From assembly GCF_000258765.1 (NCBI RefSeq), contig NZ_AJLT01000019.1, positions 124,001 to 188,000 on the forward strand: DNA of 64,000 bases. Direction: 5' to 3'. The notes beneath the pieces are model-generated. The model saw nothing but the letters and a program-made list of their open reading frames with translations. It was not told where the DNA came from and did not search any database. This stretch comes from Gillisia marina. Its GTDB lineage: Bacteria; Bacteroidota; Bacteroidia; Flavobacteriales; Flavobacteriaceae. Shown here in pieces: positions 1-9,560 of the stretch. The translations under genes were made by a program, and so were the position numbers. The stretch's first letter is position 1, and each line of letters begins with the position of its first letter.

Positions 1-1800
1 TTGAGATTGGTGTTTAAAAATTGCTGTTCTTTTTCTTGATAAATCCTTTGGGCCAATAGGAACTGCCATTTCCATATCTGATATATCCCATTCTTGCCAA
101 GCTCCCCTATACAGCCAGACATAAGTATCATTTATCCAAGATTTCTCGTCTTCGACTAATTTTTTAACGGTTTCCCTAATTATTTGAAGACAAACCCTAT
201 GAGTTCCATGGGGATCTGACAAATCTCCTGCTGCAAAAATCTGATGTGGTTTTATTTTATCTAAAAGATTATAAGTGATTTTTATATCCTCTGCGCTATA
301 AGGTTTCTTTTTAACCGCACCTGTTTCGTAAAATGGTAAATTGAGAAAGTGCGCATTCTCCTCTTTAATACCACAGTAACGACAGGCAGAAAGCGCTTCT
401 CCTTTTCTAATAAGTCCCTTAAATTTTTGGATTTCGGGTTGGTCTATATCTCCTGCGTTTTTATTTTTTAAAAAGTCCCTAACTCTAGCTGCTAATTCAG
501 TTATTTCTTTGTGTGCCATTTTATCTTCGACAATTTCTTTGCTGAAATCAAGAAAACGAATCACTTCATCATCAAATACAGCTATATTGCCGGATGTTTG
601 ATAGGCAACATGCACTTCGTGACCTTGATCTACCAAACGCAATAAAGTACCCCCCATCGATATGACATCATCATCGGGATGCGGACTGAAGATTAAGGAC
701 TTTTTCGGAAATGGTGTAACTCGCTCAGGGCGGTTACTATCTTCTGCATTGGGTTTTCCTCCAGGCCACCCCGTGATGGTCTTTTGTAATTGATTGAATA
801 CCATCAAATTAATTGCCTCGGCAGAACCAATTTCTGTTACCATATTTCCCATACCAAATTCGCTATAATCTTCATTCGTGAGCTTTAGAACAGCTTTTTT
901 CACCTTTCCTGAAAGCCAAATGGCCGCCCTTTTAATTAGTTGTTCATCCCAATCACACTCCGATACCAACCAAGGAGTTTTTATCCTAGTAAGTTCAGAA
1001 GCCGCAGCGATGTCTAATATAATTTCACAGTTTTTATGATTTTGTAGAAAGGTAGCAGGCACAGATTCTTTAACCTTGCCTTCTACAGCTTCCTTTATTA
1101 CATCTGCCTTACCTTCTCCCCAAGCCACTAGAAAAATTTTCTTCGCAGATAGAATAGTTCCAATACCCATAGTTATAGCCCTGGTAGGCACATTTTCTTC
1201 CCCAAAAAAGTCACTAGCAGCATCCAAAATAGTTACCTTATCCAAGCTTATTAATCTTGTAATACTATTAATTGAAGAACCGGGTTCATTAAAACCTACA
1301 TGTCCTGAACGTCCTATTCCAAGAATTTGAATATCAATCCCTCCATGTTTTTTTATTAAATCTTCATAATTGGAACAGAATTTTTTGACTTTATCTTTTG
1401 GAAGTAATCCATTAGGGATGTGAATATTCTCTTTCTTAATATTTACATGATTGAACAAATGTTCGTTCATAAATCTCACATAACTTTGCAAAGATTCTGG
1501 AGCCATAGGATAATATTCATCTAAGTTAAATGATATTACATTTTCAAAGCTTAATCCCTCCTCCCTGTGAAATTGTACTAAAAAATCATATATTTTAGTA
1601 GGACTAGAACCAGTTGCTAAACCTAGCACCGCGTACTTACCATTTGAGGCTTTATCCTTTATTAACTTTTCTATTTGCCGAGCGACATAGTAGGATGCAT
1701 TATTGGAATTATCATATATATAAGTATTAATTTTTTCAAATATCCTCGCATCTGAATCAAGTGATTTTTCAACGATATTATTTTGAAATTTAATAGCCAT
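1..1800 (-). CDS. nagB: Glucosamine-6-phosphate deaminase fused to PIG-L/LmbE-type deacetylase (partial at left edge)
   Basis: The reading frame opens at ATG 1800 and is still open at base 1, so about 600 residues are visible and the C-terminus is missing. Residues 1 to about 270 are a NagB-type isomerase/deaminase: phosphate-binding GLATGSSP (60-67), NLDEYY (92-97) and GIGRSGHVGFNEPGS (161-175). From about residue 365 a second domain starts with SPHPDDDVISMGGTL, the metal-binding signature of GlcNAc-PI/LmbE deacetylases, followed by SDPHGTHR. Known for the families: NagB converts glucosamine-6-phosphate to fructose-6-phosphate and ammonia, and PIG-L enzymes remove N-acetyl groups. Inference: one cytosolic polypeptide handles amino-sugar phosphate catabolism, though the PIG-L substrate is unknown. 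This fusion is common in Bacteroidota. No other gene of the pathway is in the window. Confidence 0.9.
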   Translation of the reverse strand, partial: MAIKFQNNIVEKSLDSDARIFEKINTYIYDNSNNASYYVARQIEKLIKDKASNGKYAVLGLATGSSPTKIYDFLVQFHREEGLSFENVISFNLDEYYPMAPESLQSYVRFMNEHLFNHVNIKKENIHIPNGLLPKDKVKKFCSNYEDLIKKHGGIDIQILGIGRSGHVGFNEPGSSINSITRLISLDKVTILDAASDFFGEENVPTRAITMGIGTILSAKKIFLVAWGEGKADVIKEAVEGKVKESVPATFLQNHKNCEIILDIAAASELTRIKTPWLVSECDWDEQLIKRAAIWLSGKVKKAVLKLTNEDYSEFGMGNMVTEIGSAEAINLMVFNQLQKTITGWPGGKPNAEDSNRPERVTPFPKKSLIFSPHPDDDVISMGGTLLRLVDQGHEVHVAYQTSGNIAVFDDEVIRFLDFSKEIVEDKMAHKEITELAARVRDFLKNKNAGDIDQPEIQKFKGLIRKGEALSACRYCGIKEENAHFLNLPFYETGAVKKKPYSAEDIKITYNLLDKIKPHQIFAAGDLSDPHGTHRVCLQIIRETVKKLVEDEKSWINDTYVWLYRGAWQEWDISDMEMAVPIGPKDLSRKRTAIFKHQSQ

Positions 1801-2404
1801 AGAAATACCATTAATATCATTAAAGTCCTGAACACTAATGTAGTAAAATAAATTGACACGTAATTTTGTGCTATTTTTATTACAAGTTTTACGATAAATC
1901 TAAAAGCATCTTATTGTTGTTATTTAATAAAATGATCTCCTTATGCAAAATTGAAAATGTCAAGAGAATAAGATATTTAGACTTTGAATATGGATTATCT
2001 CAGCTTGACTAGGAGGTAGTTCAATTGAGGAGTACAACGATAGATTCTTCTAAAGAAACTATATACTTACAATTTCAAGATAATTAATTCTAGATTGATT
2101 AAAACACATTATTAGTGCAAGCTACCCATGAAAAACAATAAGGTTACTTGATCCATGCTTACTGGTAAGGGCAGATCAGGAATATTTTTTTTCTGAATGA
2201 TCCTCTCCAATAATTGATCTCAAATTTCAATTCATTTAGATATAACTTCTGAAATATTTTTGGCTAATTAAAATTGTATTCTCTTCTAAACGTGAGTGTT
2301 ATAATTTATGGTTATATTTAATTCATTATAAATAGGTAAAATTATTATTTGCATTAACAACCAACCCGGATTTGATTAAATTTACCCGGAAAAAAAAACA
2401 CATA
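1801..2404. other. Intergenic region, no gene recognised
   Basis: About 600 AT-rich bases separate the divergently transcribed nagB and rsbQ-like genes, so both promoters should lie here. I see no ORF with a credible product, no RNA gene and no clear inverted repeat. A TTATTTTAC stretch about 40 bases upstream of nagB weakly resembles a flavobacterial -7 box. Nothing firmer can be assigned. Confidence 0.5.
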
Positions 2405-3223
2405 ATGAGTACTCCTAAAAACGTTTCAGTACTTCAGAGAAATAATGTCAAGATACTTGGCAATGGAACTCAGCCTATGTTGTTTGCTCACGGTTATGGT
2501 TGCGACCAGCATATGTGGCGCTTTGTGTATCCGGAATTTGAAAAAGATTATAAGGTCATTCTTTTTGATCATGTGGGAGCCGGACATTCCGATCATAATT
2601 CATATTCCAGAGAAAAGTATGATGAACTTTTAGGATATGCAGAAGACATCATCGATATCTGCGAGGAGTTAGACTTAAAAGATGTAATTCTTGTTGCTCA
2701 CTCTGTAAGCTGCATGATAGCTGCTATAGCTACAAGCTTGAAGCCTTCTAGATTTTCGAAATTGATTATGATAGGCCCTTCAGCAAGATATATTAATGAT
2801 GAAAACTATGTGGGTGGATTTAATAGAGAAGACATAGACGACCTGATGGAAGCTCTAGACAGTAACTATTTGGGATGGTCTGCTAATATGGCTCCTGCTA
2901 TCATGGGAAATCCGGATAGACCGGAATTGGGTGAAGAATTATCCAATAGTTTTTGCCGAACCAATCCAGAGATCGCCAAACACTTCGCAAAGGTTACTTT
3001 TATGTCTGATAATCGTAAAGATTTGAAAAAAGTATCTGTACCAACCTTGGTATTGCAGTGCTCTCAAGATATAATCGCACCGGTAGAAGTGGGCCGATAT
3101 GTACACGAAAATCTTCAGAATTCTGAATTTCAAATTTTAAATGCCACAGGACATTGCCCTAATCTTAGTGCTCCGGAAGAAACTACCCTAGCAATCAAAA
3201 AATATCTGGCAAGTACAAATTAA
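2405..3223 (+). CDS. rsbQ: RsbQ-like alpha/beta hydrolase (signal-sensing partner of a PAS kinase)
   Basis: A 272-residue alpha/beta hydrolase. The start is placed at ATG 2405, where the protein begins MSTPKNV; an upstream in-frame ATG at 2372 would add 11 Lys-rich residues with no homology expected. The catalytic triad is visible as Ser100 (VAHSVS), Asp222 (CSQDIIAP) and His250 (GHCPNLSAPEET). FAHGYGCDQHMW and ILFDHVGAGHSD are characteristic of Bacillus RsbQ and the plant KAI2/D14 receptors. RsbQ is needed for RsbP, a PAS-domain phosphatase, to signal energy stress, probably by processing a small hydrophobic ligand. Here the stop codon overlaps the start of the PAS histidine kinase (TAATG at 3221-3225), so translation is coupled. 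Inference: the enzyme delivers or makes the ligand read by the kinase PAS domain. Confidence 0.88.
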   Translation: MSTPKNVSVLQRNNVKILGNGTQPMLFAHGYGCDQHMWRFVYPEFEKDYKVILFDHVGAGHSDHNSYSREKYDELLGYAEDIIDICEELDLKDVILVAHSVSCMIAAIATSLKPSRFSKLIMIGPSARYINDENYVGGFNREDIDDLMEALDSNYLGWSANMAPAIMGNPDRPELGEELSNSFCRTNPEIAKHFAKVTFMSDNRKDLKKVSVPTLVLQCSQDIIAPVEVGRYVHENLQNSEFQILNATGHCPNLSAPEETTLAIKKYLASTN

Positions 3224-5266
3224 TGAGCATCGCAGATAAAGAAAATAACCCGAGAGGTAAAATTATTGAAACTGCAGAGGAATTGTATGAAAATGCCCCC
3301 TGCGGCTATGTTTCATTTTTGTCGGATGGAACAATTTATAATATAAACAGTACGCTACTTTCCTGGCTCAATTTCAGCAAAGAGGAAGTGATCTATCTAA
3401 AAAGAATTCCAGATCTCTTTAAAATTGGTGGGCAAATTTTTTTCGAAACCCATTTTTTTCCTTTAATCCGTATGCAAGGATTTATTCAGGAAATCAATTT
3501 TGATATTGTTAGAAAAGACCGTTCATTTTTCCCCGGACTTATTAATGTAAAAGAGATTTCCGCAAAGGGTAAAAATCCGCTGACTTATAGAGCTACCATA
3601 TTTGATATTACGGACCGTAAGAAATATGAGAAGGAACTAATTGCAGCTAAAAAGAAAGCAGAGGAAGATTCTAATACAAAGGCAGAATTCTTGTCTACCA
3701 TTAGTCATGAAATAAGAACTCCGCTTCACGCGATCTTGGGAATTGGTAATCTTTTAAACAAAACTCATCTCAACGACGATCAAAAGGAATATGCACGAAT
3801 CTTATTACATTCTTCTGAAAATCTTTTAGAACTGGTAAATAATTTATTAGATCTTAGTAAAATTGAAGCGCAAAAGGTGAAATTAGAAAAACGCACATTT
3901 AACCTTAGCAATATGGTTGAGATGCTCCAGCAAACCTTTAAAACAAAAGCCGAAGAAAAGGATATAAGCTTGCAAGTAACATTAGGTGAAAATGTACCCC
4001 AAGAATTATCAGGGGATCCCGTAAAGCTATCGCAAATTCTTACTAATCTAATTGGGAATGCCATTAAATTTACCAAAAAGGGTTCTGTAAAACTTATAGT
4101 TGAAAATTTAGAAACGCTTAAGACCAAATCCTTGTTGAGATTTAAGATTTTAGACACCGGAATTGGAATTCCAAAAAATAAATTGAACGCCATATTTCAG
4201 GAATTTTCTCAGGCTAGTTACGACATTAACATGGAATATGGTGGAACTGGACTAGGTCTCACCATTAGCCAGAAGTTACTTCAATTGCATAAGTCTGAAA
4301 TGAAAGTGCAAAGTAGTAAAGGTAAAGGCTCAGAATTTAGTTTTGACATCTGGTATAAGGTCATTAAAAATCATGCTCCTCCAAAGGATAAATCAATAAG
4401 CATAGAGGATCGAAAAATGTTTAAATCTTCCAATGTTCTTATAGTGGATGACAATCCTACAAACATTTATATCACCGAACAATTTTTGAATGAGTGGAAA
4501 TTGAAAAATGAATCGGCAGAGAGCGGTCTCCAAGCCATTGAAATGATAAAGCAAAAACACTTTGATCTCGTACTGCTAGATTTACATATGCCAAGAATGA
4601 ATGGGTATAAGACTGCAAAGAAAATTCGCGCCTTAAAACTTGAAAAACCGCCTGTAATAATTGCCTTATCAGCATCAGATAGAGGAGAGATCAATTATAA
4701 GCTTAGAAAGGCAGGAATGAGCGATCACGTTTCAAAACCTTTCAAGCCGGAAAAACTTTTGGAAACACTAGTATACTATTTACAAAACCCAGCTCATCAG
4801 AAAATTAAAAAATCTTCTAAGATGGATGTGGCGGAGAAGGAAGAGAAAAAAAATAAAAAAGAGATAGCTTCTAATAAAAAAGAACAAAAACTTAAAGAAG
4901 ATCAAAAGCCCTCTTTCGATGTCTCTAAATTTGTAAAAATGGCGAATAGCAATTCCCTTTACTTAGATAAATTTATAAAAAGCACTTTAGATGCTTTTAT
5001 ATTATATGAACATGAGTTTCTAGATGCTATAAAAGCAAATAGTGAAGAAATGATTGAGGATCTTATCCATAAAAGTACTATGTCTATATTTTATATTCAG
5101 GCAAATAATCTTAAAGAAATGATGGAAGAAACCAAATCCACTATTGCCAAAAAAGGGAATAAACCCGGACCTCTTCAAAAAAAAATCGAAAGAATGTGCC
5201 GCAGAATTTAAAAAAATCATTGAAGGATTAAAAAAATTAAAAGCAAGTGAAATTCTGGCTTCTTAA
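3223..5266 (+). CDS. PAS-containing hybrid sensor histidine kinase (frame broken near the 3' end)
   Basis: A soluble hybrid kinase with no membrane segment. Order: PAS domain (about 20-135), coiled linker, HisKA with His162 in TISHEIRTPLHA, HATPase with LIGNAIKFT, DTGIGIP and GGTGLGL, receiver domain with phospho-acceptor Asp453 (LVLLDLHMP) and Lys in HVSKPFKP, then a Lys-rich linker and a helical Hpt-like tail containing HKST. The frame as given stops at 5211. A run of nine A at 5177-5185 lies just before; removing one A restores a longer helical C-terminus ending KASEILAS with stop at 5264-5266. I regard the run as a miscalled homopolymer. The kinase is co-translated with the RsbQ-like hydrolase. 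It probably senses a cytosolic small molecule; no DNA-binding output partner is adjacent. Confidence 0.85.
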
Positions 5267-5297
5267 GGCAGCTACTAATTATAAAACCATATAAATA

Positions 5298-5327
5298 AAA
5301 AAAAAACCCACCTATCGGTGAGCTTTT
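5298..5327 (-). terminator. Intrinsic terminator downstream of tRNA-Arg
   Basis: On the minus strand a six-pair stem (CTCACC/GGTGGG, loop GATA, one G-U pair) is followed by ten T. It sits 10 bases past the tRNA 3' end. The A-rich opposite side could also let it end the kinase transcript from the plus strand. Confidence 0.75.
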
Positions 5328-5337
5328 TGTTTTTAAG

Positions 5338-5411
5338 TGACCTCGCCAGGATTCAAACCTGGAACCTCTTGAGCCGTAATCAAGTGCGCTATTCAGTTGC
5401 GCCACGAGGCC
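5338..5411 (-). tRNA. tRNA-Arg(ACG)
   Basis: A 74-base cloverleaf on the minus strand. Acceptor stem GGCCTCG/CGAGGTC (one G-U), D-stem GCGC/GCGC, anticodon stem CTTGA/TCAAG with loop TTACGGC giving anticodon ACG, variable loop AGGTT, T-stem CCAGG/CCTGG, discriminator A. CCA is not encoded. A34 is expected to be edited to inosine by TadA so that it reads CGU, CGC and CGA. Confidence 0.95.
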
Positions 5412-5477
5412 TTTTTGCGGGTGCAAATATATGTTTTATTTTAAAATTAGAGAAAAATTCCAGATCTTTTTTGAATA

Positions 5478-5509
5478 AAAAAAAGTGAGCGTTGGGGACG
5501 CTCACTTAA
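5478..5509 (-). terminator. Intrinsic terminator of the metallopeptidase gene
   Basis: On the minus strand AAGTGAGCG pairs with CGCTCACTT across a 7-base loop, and eight T follow. It lies about 33 bases after the stop codon at 5542. Confidence 0.9.
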
Positions 5510-5541
5510 AATTTCGAAACACCTTACGGTTTGGTTAAGTT

Positions 5542-6378
5542 TTAGTATAAATATTCTAATGCGGTAATATCGTTGGCATTAAATTCTCCATCTTCATTCG
5601 CTCCAAAACAAGCTAACATAACAGAGGTGGAATCATACCCTGTTGGGGTTCCCGGAATATGTACAGCACCATCAGATCCTGCAGCTTCTCCAGATTGCCC
5701 ACAACTTTGACGGCTAAACCAATCTGTATGGCGCAATCCTAGTGAATGTCCAATCTCATGTGTCATTACATGCTCATTAGTATCTACACTGTACTGCTCC
5801 ATTCCATTAAAAATTTGCACGTACTTGTATGGATTACCATTGCTAGGGAATCCTGCTACTCCACCTGCTTGTCCGTTTGTAGTTTGATACACTACGATGT
5901 CGTAAGGAGAATAGTTAGTTCCAAAGGTTAAGGTGAACGTAAGCCCAATATTAATTCTATTGTAGTTGTTAATAGCATATTGAAGCGCTGTTCTTTGCTT
6001 AGAAGTTAAAGCTTGAGAACCTCCAGTATATCCAATAACATTTATTGTTCTGTTATTACTTACCAAGTTGTTAGTACGATATTGCTTATCCTGAATATTA
6101 CTAGTACTCATATTATTAAGCTGATTCGCATTTAATGCAATATCTCCTTCAACAATATAGGTTTTCTCAAAACTTCCATCTGGCAACATAATTTTTCCTA
6201 CTTCTGCTCCTTTCGGATTAAAATGTAGGGCTGCAATTTTTTGAAGTACAGATTCTGGTACCTCAGAATTAATGTTTAAAGCTTCTTCTTCTGGCGATGT
6301 GGTTAACTCATCTTTTTCACAAGAAGTGAATAATAGTCCTGCTCCAGCAAGACATAAAAATAATTTGTTAATTTTCAT
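5542..6378 (-). CDS. Lipoprotein zinc metallopeptidase, HEIGH type (M57-like)
   Basis: 278 residues. The N-terminus MKINKLFLCLAGAGLLFTSC is a lipoprotein signal with lipobox FTSC, so the mature protein is an acylated outer-membrane or surface lipoprotein. The zinc site is HEIGHSLGLRH (HExxHxxGxxH, metzincin-like third His), preceded by THVMT-type context and followed by Asp-Trp-Phe. Five Cys-free strands precede it; two Cys follow. This matches the dual-action HEIGH metallopeptidase (M57) family of Bacteroidota. Known: these are secreted proteases; the substrate is unknown. It is a single-gene transcript with its own terminator and a 134-base gap to clpS. Confidence 0.85.
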   Translation of the reverse strand: MKINKLFLCLAGAGLLFTSCEKDELTTSPEEEALNINSEVPESVLQKIAALHFNPKGAEVGKIMLPDGSFEKTYIVEGDIALNANQLNNMSTSNIQDKQYRTNNLVSNNRTINVIGYTGGSQALTSKQRTALQYAINNYNRINIGLTFTLTFGTNYSPYDIVVYQTTNGQAGGVAGFPSNGNPYKYVQIFNGMEQYSVDTNEHVMTHEIGHSLGLRHTDWFSRQSCGQSGEAAGSDGAVHIPGTPTGYDSTSVMLACFGANEDGEFNANDITALEYLY

Positions 6379-6512
6379 AAGTAGGTTTTAGTTGTTATAA
6401 ATATCAAGGTGTTTCGAAATCCTTAATTATTATGACATAAACTTATGAAAAATATAATTTATGTAGGAAATTTAATGCGATAAATATTGATAATCGAATG
6501 AAACTTTAACAT

Positions 6513-6797
6513 TTAACCGGTTATTTCAGCACTTAATCCGGCTTCCAATAATTTCGAACATCTTGGTTTCAAATCATTATAAGGGCCGGTTTTCACCGTA
6601 CATTTTCCTTTATAATGCACCAAAAGTGAACACTGTTCTGCTTGTTCCGGAGTGTGATCACAAGCACAAATAAGGGTTTCTATTACATGATCGAATGTGT
6701 TATATTCATCATTGAATAAAACGATCTCATAATTTTTATTCTTTTTTGTTACTGTTTTTCTTTTAACTAATACTTCTTCTTTCGTACTCATCTCCAA
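6513..6797 (-). CDS. clpS: ClpS adaptor protein for ClpA
   Basis: 94 residues (92 if the second Met at 6791 is used; that start gives MSTKEE and is equally plausible). The ClpS core is plain: YEIVLFNDEYNTFDHVIETLI, where the N-degron pocket Asn-Asp is in the FNDEYNTFDHV segment, then CDHTPEQAEQC and a VHYKGKC strand. The protein hands N-end-rule substrates with bulky N-terminal residues to ClpAP. It follows prmA by 47 bases on the same strand, as in many Flavobacteriaceae, and probably belongs to the tpiA-prmA-clpS transcript. Confidence 0.95.
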   Translation of the reverse strand: MEMSTKEEVLVKRKTVTKKNKNYEIVLFNDEYNTFDHVIETLICACDHTPEQAEQCSLLVHYKGKCTVKTGPYNDLKPRCSKLLEAGLSAEITG

Positions 6798-6844
6798 AGG
6801 GTTATCTGTTGATATTCAGCTGTAAAGATACTAATTCTTACAAA

Positions 6845-7678
6845 TTATTCTCTTATAAAACTCAGGGCTGTCCAATTATCTTTAACCAATTTATTTTCAA
6901 ATTTCAGCCCATTCCTATTGCAAACTTCCTCTATCACAGGGATATCTTCCGTATAAAATCCGCTTAAAAAAAGCTTACCACCACTAGAAAGACATTTGCT
7001 ATAAGTTGGGATATCTTCTACTAAAATATTCCTGTTAATATTAGCAATTACCACATTATAGAGTTTTCCCTCTAATAAATCCGCAGTGCCTTCGTAAACA
7101 GAAATATTCTTACAATTATTTCGCTCTACATTTTCCAGCGTATTTAAATAACACCAATTATCTATATCTATTGCATCCAAAGAGGTTGCTCCTTTCATTT
7201 CGGCAAGAATTGCTAAAACTCCGGTGCCGCAACCCATATCCAAAACCGATTTTCCAGCCCATTCATTGTTAAGGATATGCTGAAGCATCATATGCGTTGT
7301 AGCATGATGTCCCGTTCCAAAGGACATTTTTGGTTCTATAACAATATCATACTCGGTATCCGGCTTTTCGTGGAAGGGTGCTCTTACCGAACATTTATCG
7401 GCTACCACAATTGGATTGAAGTTCTTCTCCCACTCACTATTCCAATTTACTTGCTCGATCTCTTTTGAAGTAAAACTTATCTCAAATTCATCGGAATTTA
7501 AGATTTGTATGTCTTCTAACATCCCTTCATTATACTCTTCAGATTTAATATAAGCTGTAATTCCGTCTTCATTTTCAACAAAACTTTCAAAGCCCGCATC
7601 ACCCAATTCAGCGATCAAAATCTCAGAGCCTGGTTGTAGCGGACTTATTTCAAACTGAAATTCTAAATAATTAGCCAT
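6845..7678 (-). CDS. prmA: Ribosomal protein L11 methyltransferase
   Basis: 277 residues. The N-terminal substrate-recognition domain starts MANYLEFQFEIS; the SAM-binding domain has the glycine loop VLDMGCGTGVLAI (motif I) and acidic motif II DAIDID, followed by NINRNILVED in place of the usual NPPY-type motif, as in other PrmA. FGTGHHATTHMML matches the conserved PrmA segment upstream of motif I. Function: trimethylation of L11 in the cytosol. Its ATG overlaps the tpiA stop (TAATG), so the two are co-translated. Confidence 0.95.
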   Translation of the reverse strand: MANYLEFQFEISPLQPGSEILIAELGDAGFESFVENEDGITAYIKSEEYNEGMLEDIQILNSDEFEISFTSKEIEQVNWNSEWEKNFNPIVVADKCSVRAPFHEKPDTEYDIVIEPKMSFGTGHHATTHMMLQHILNNEWAGKSVLDMGCGTGVLAILAEMKGATSLDAIDIDNWCYLNTLENVERNNCKNISVYEGTADLLEGKLYNVVIANINRNILVEDIPTYSKCLSSGGKLFLSGFYTEDIPVIEEVCNRNGLKFENKLVKDNWTALSFIRE

Positions 7679-8434
7679 TACTTAAAAGAGCTTACAATAG
7701 TTAAAAAATCGATTGCATTTAAACTGGCTCCTCCAATAAGTCCACCATCCACATCTTCGTTCTCAAAAATTTCTGCTGCATTATTTGGTTTTACACTACC
7801 GCCATATAAAATAGATACATTTTGAGCGATCTCTTCCCCGAATTTATCGGACACTAAGCCTCTAACGTATTGATGCATTTCTTGTGCTTGTTCTGGAGAT
7901 GCCGTTTCTCCGGTTCCAATAGCCCAAACCGGTTCGTATGCAAGAATGATGTTCTTCCAAGAATCTTTATTCACATGGAATAAGCCATTTTCCAATTGTT
8001 CTTTAACAACTTCAAAATGCTTATCGCCTTTTCTGTCTTTCAACTCTTCTCCAAAACAAAATATGATCTCTATATCATGTTCCAAAGCTGCATTTACTTT
8101 TTTTAGCTAGCAGCTCATCGGTTTCATGAAAAAGAGCCCTGCGTTCACTATGTCCTAAGATCACAGTGTTTACGCCAATACTCTTAAGCATTTTTGCTGA
8201 AACTTCCCCTGTAAATGCACCACTTTCCGCGAAATGCATATTTTGGGCAGCAACTTTTATCACAGTTCCTTTAAGAGACTGAAACGTATTATATAAATTC
8301 ACGAAAGATGGTGCCACGTAAACTTCTGCCGTAGGCTCCTTTACCATTTGTAGCTTTAAATGTGAAATCAACTCTTGCGTTTCGGCAAGGTCGTTATTCA
8401 TTTTCCAATTTCCTGCAACTATATTTCTTCTCAT
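7678..8434 (-). CDS. tpiA: Triose-phosphate isomerase (frame broken)
   Basis: The restored protein is about 251 residues, the normal length. Catalytic residues are all present: Lys in GNWKMN (residues 9-14), His in GHSERR, and Glu in AYEPVWAIGTG; phosphate-binding YGGSV and GGLIGGASL follow. The frame breaks at a run of seven T (plus strand 8098-8104): with one fewer, LLAKKVNAAL replaces the off-frame LLAKKSKCSF and joins the two halves exactly. Because glycolysis needs this enzyme and every active-site residue survives, a sequencing error is the best explanation. It interconverts DHAP and glyceraldehyde-3-phosphate. The stop overlaps prmA. Confidence 0.93.
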
Positions 8435-8451
8435 TTCTGTCTTTTTATGTT

Positions 8452-9546
8452 TTATAAATCTATTTCTGAGGCGTCTGCCCAGTGCTTTTTCTGGATTACT
8501 GTAGCATTTTTTAATGTAAGAATCCCCGGATTTGCTCGCACTATGGTCTTAAGAACTGTTTCGTCACTCTGATAAAAATCAAAATTCAAGCTAAATTTAG
8601 AAGTGATTTCTTCTTTAAGATCATCTCCTGAAGCAGTTAAACCTACCACCGTATATCCCTTTTTTAAAGCCTCTTCACTCAACTTTTTAATAATCGCAAA
8701 GCCTTCTCGTTCTGTTTTTCTTAAATCATAAGCAACGATTAGCAGTAATTTATCTTTGGCCAAGATCTCCTGAGTAATATTTTCACCATCTTTTAAAATT
8801 GAAAAATCCGGAATTCTAGGTTTAAATCCTTCAAAGATCAAAGTCGTTTCAACGCCTAAATAATCTCCTTCAACATTAGGGTATGCACCTGAATTTTTGA
8901 TGATTACTTCTTCTCCATTCTTATTAAATTTCCACCAGTATTCATAAACCGCTTTTTCAGCATCCTCCGGAATTTTCATTTCTTCCAGCAAATTGTTCCC
9001 CACTTTATAAGCTCTAAAATCTATGGCCGGCAAGTGCATAAGCACGTAATATGCAAAAATAAAGCAGAGCATAAAGGATAAGAATATAATCCATCTATGA
9101 GACGCCGGAGCAAAAATTGGCGTAATTAGCTTTCTATTGAAGAATAGCAATACTATGAGTCCAAGCAACACTGCATCTTTATAAAAAGATTGCCACGGTG
9201 TAAGTGGCATAGCATCGCCAAAGCAGCCACAATCTTTCACCTTATCGAAATATGCCGAATAAAATGTAAGAAACGTGAAGAAAACAATCATTAGTAAGAG
9301 ACTCCAAAGTGTGAATTTCGGGAGATATCCAATAAATAGCATAATCCCTAACACCAATTCAAAAACCACTAAAAAAATAGCGATCACCAATGCAAATGGA
9401 ATCAAGATTTCCATATTTAGCACCTCTGCACTAAAATATTCCTGAAGTTTGAATGAAAAACCAATTGGGTCATTCAATTTTATAAAGCCGGAGATTATAA
9501 ATAAAATACCGACAAAAATTCTGGCAACCCCAACTAATATTTTCAT
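8452..9546 (-). CDS. DoxX/MauE-type membrane protein with C-terminal thioredoxin-like region (BT_3928 family)
   Basis: 364 residues. Residues 1-145 hold four hydrophobic segments of the DoxX/MauE kind, beginning ILVGVARIFVGILFIISGF, with a conserved KDCGCFGDAMPL motif carrying a Cys pair between segments 3 and 4. A fifth segment follows at about 150-170. The C-terminal part (about 230-355) resembles a thioredoxin fold without a CxxC pair (LLIVAYDLRKTE, VVGLTASGDD). This architecture is widespread beside tpiA in Bacteroidota. Inference: an inner-membrane protein involved in quinone-linked or disulfide redox chemistry; the actual reaction is not known. Confidence 0.75.
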   Translation of the reverse strand: MKILVGVARIFVGILFIISGFIKLNDPIGFSFKLQEYFSAEVLNMEILIPFALVIAIFLVVFELVLGIMLFIGYLPKFTLWSLLLMIVFFTFLTFYSAYFDKVKDCGCFGDAMPLTPWQSFYKDAVLLGLIVLLFFNRKLITPIFAPASHRWIIFLSFMLCFIFAYYVLMHLPAIDFRAYKVGNNLLEEMKIPEDAEKAVYEYWWKFNKNGEEVIIKNSGAYPNVEGDYLGVETTLIFEGFKPRIPDFSILKDGENITQEILAKDKLLLIVAYDLRKTEREGFAIIKKLSEEALKKGYTVVGLTASGDDLKEEITSKFSLNFDFYQSDETVLKTIVRANPGILTLKNATVIQKKHWADASEIDL

Positions 9547-9560
9547 GTTATCGTAATTTT

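Noticed and set aside
2372-2404. rsbQ starting at ATG 2372
   Set aside because: It adds 11 mostly basic residues absent from the family; ATG 2405 gives the usual length.
5177-5185. Programmed frameshifting at the nine-A run in the kinase gene
   Set aside because: Possible in principle, but the same one-base excess occurs in many other A/T runs here, and G/C runs lack bases too, so an error pattern is simpler.
7678-8434. tpiA as two separate genes or a pseudogene
   Set aside because: Both halves join exactly after removing one T from a seven-T run and keep all catalytic residues; it would be lethal if broken.
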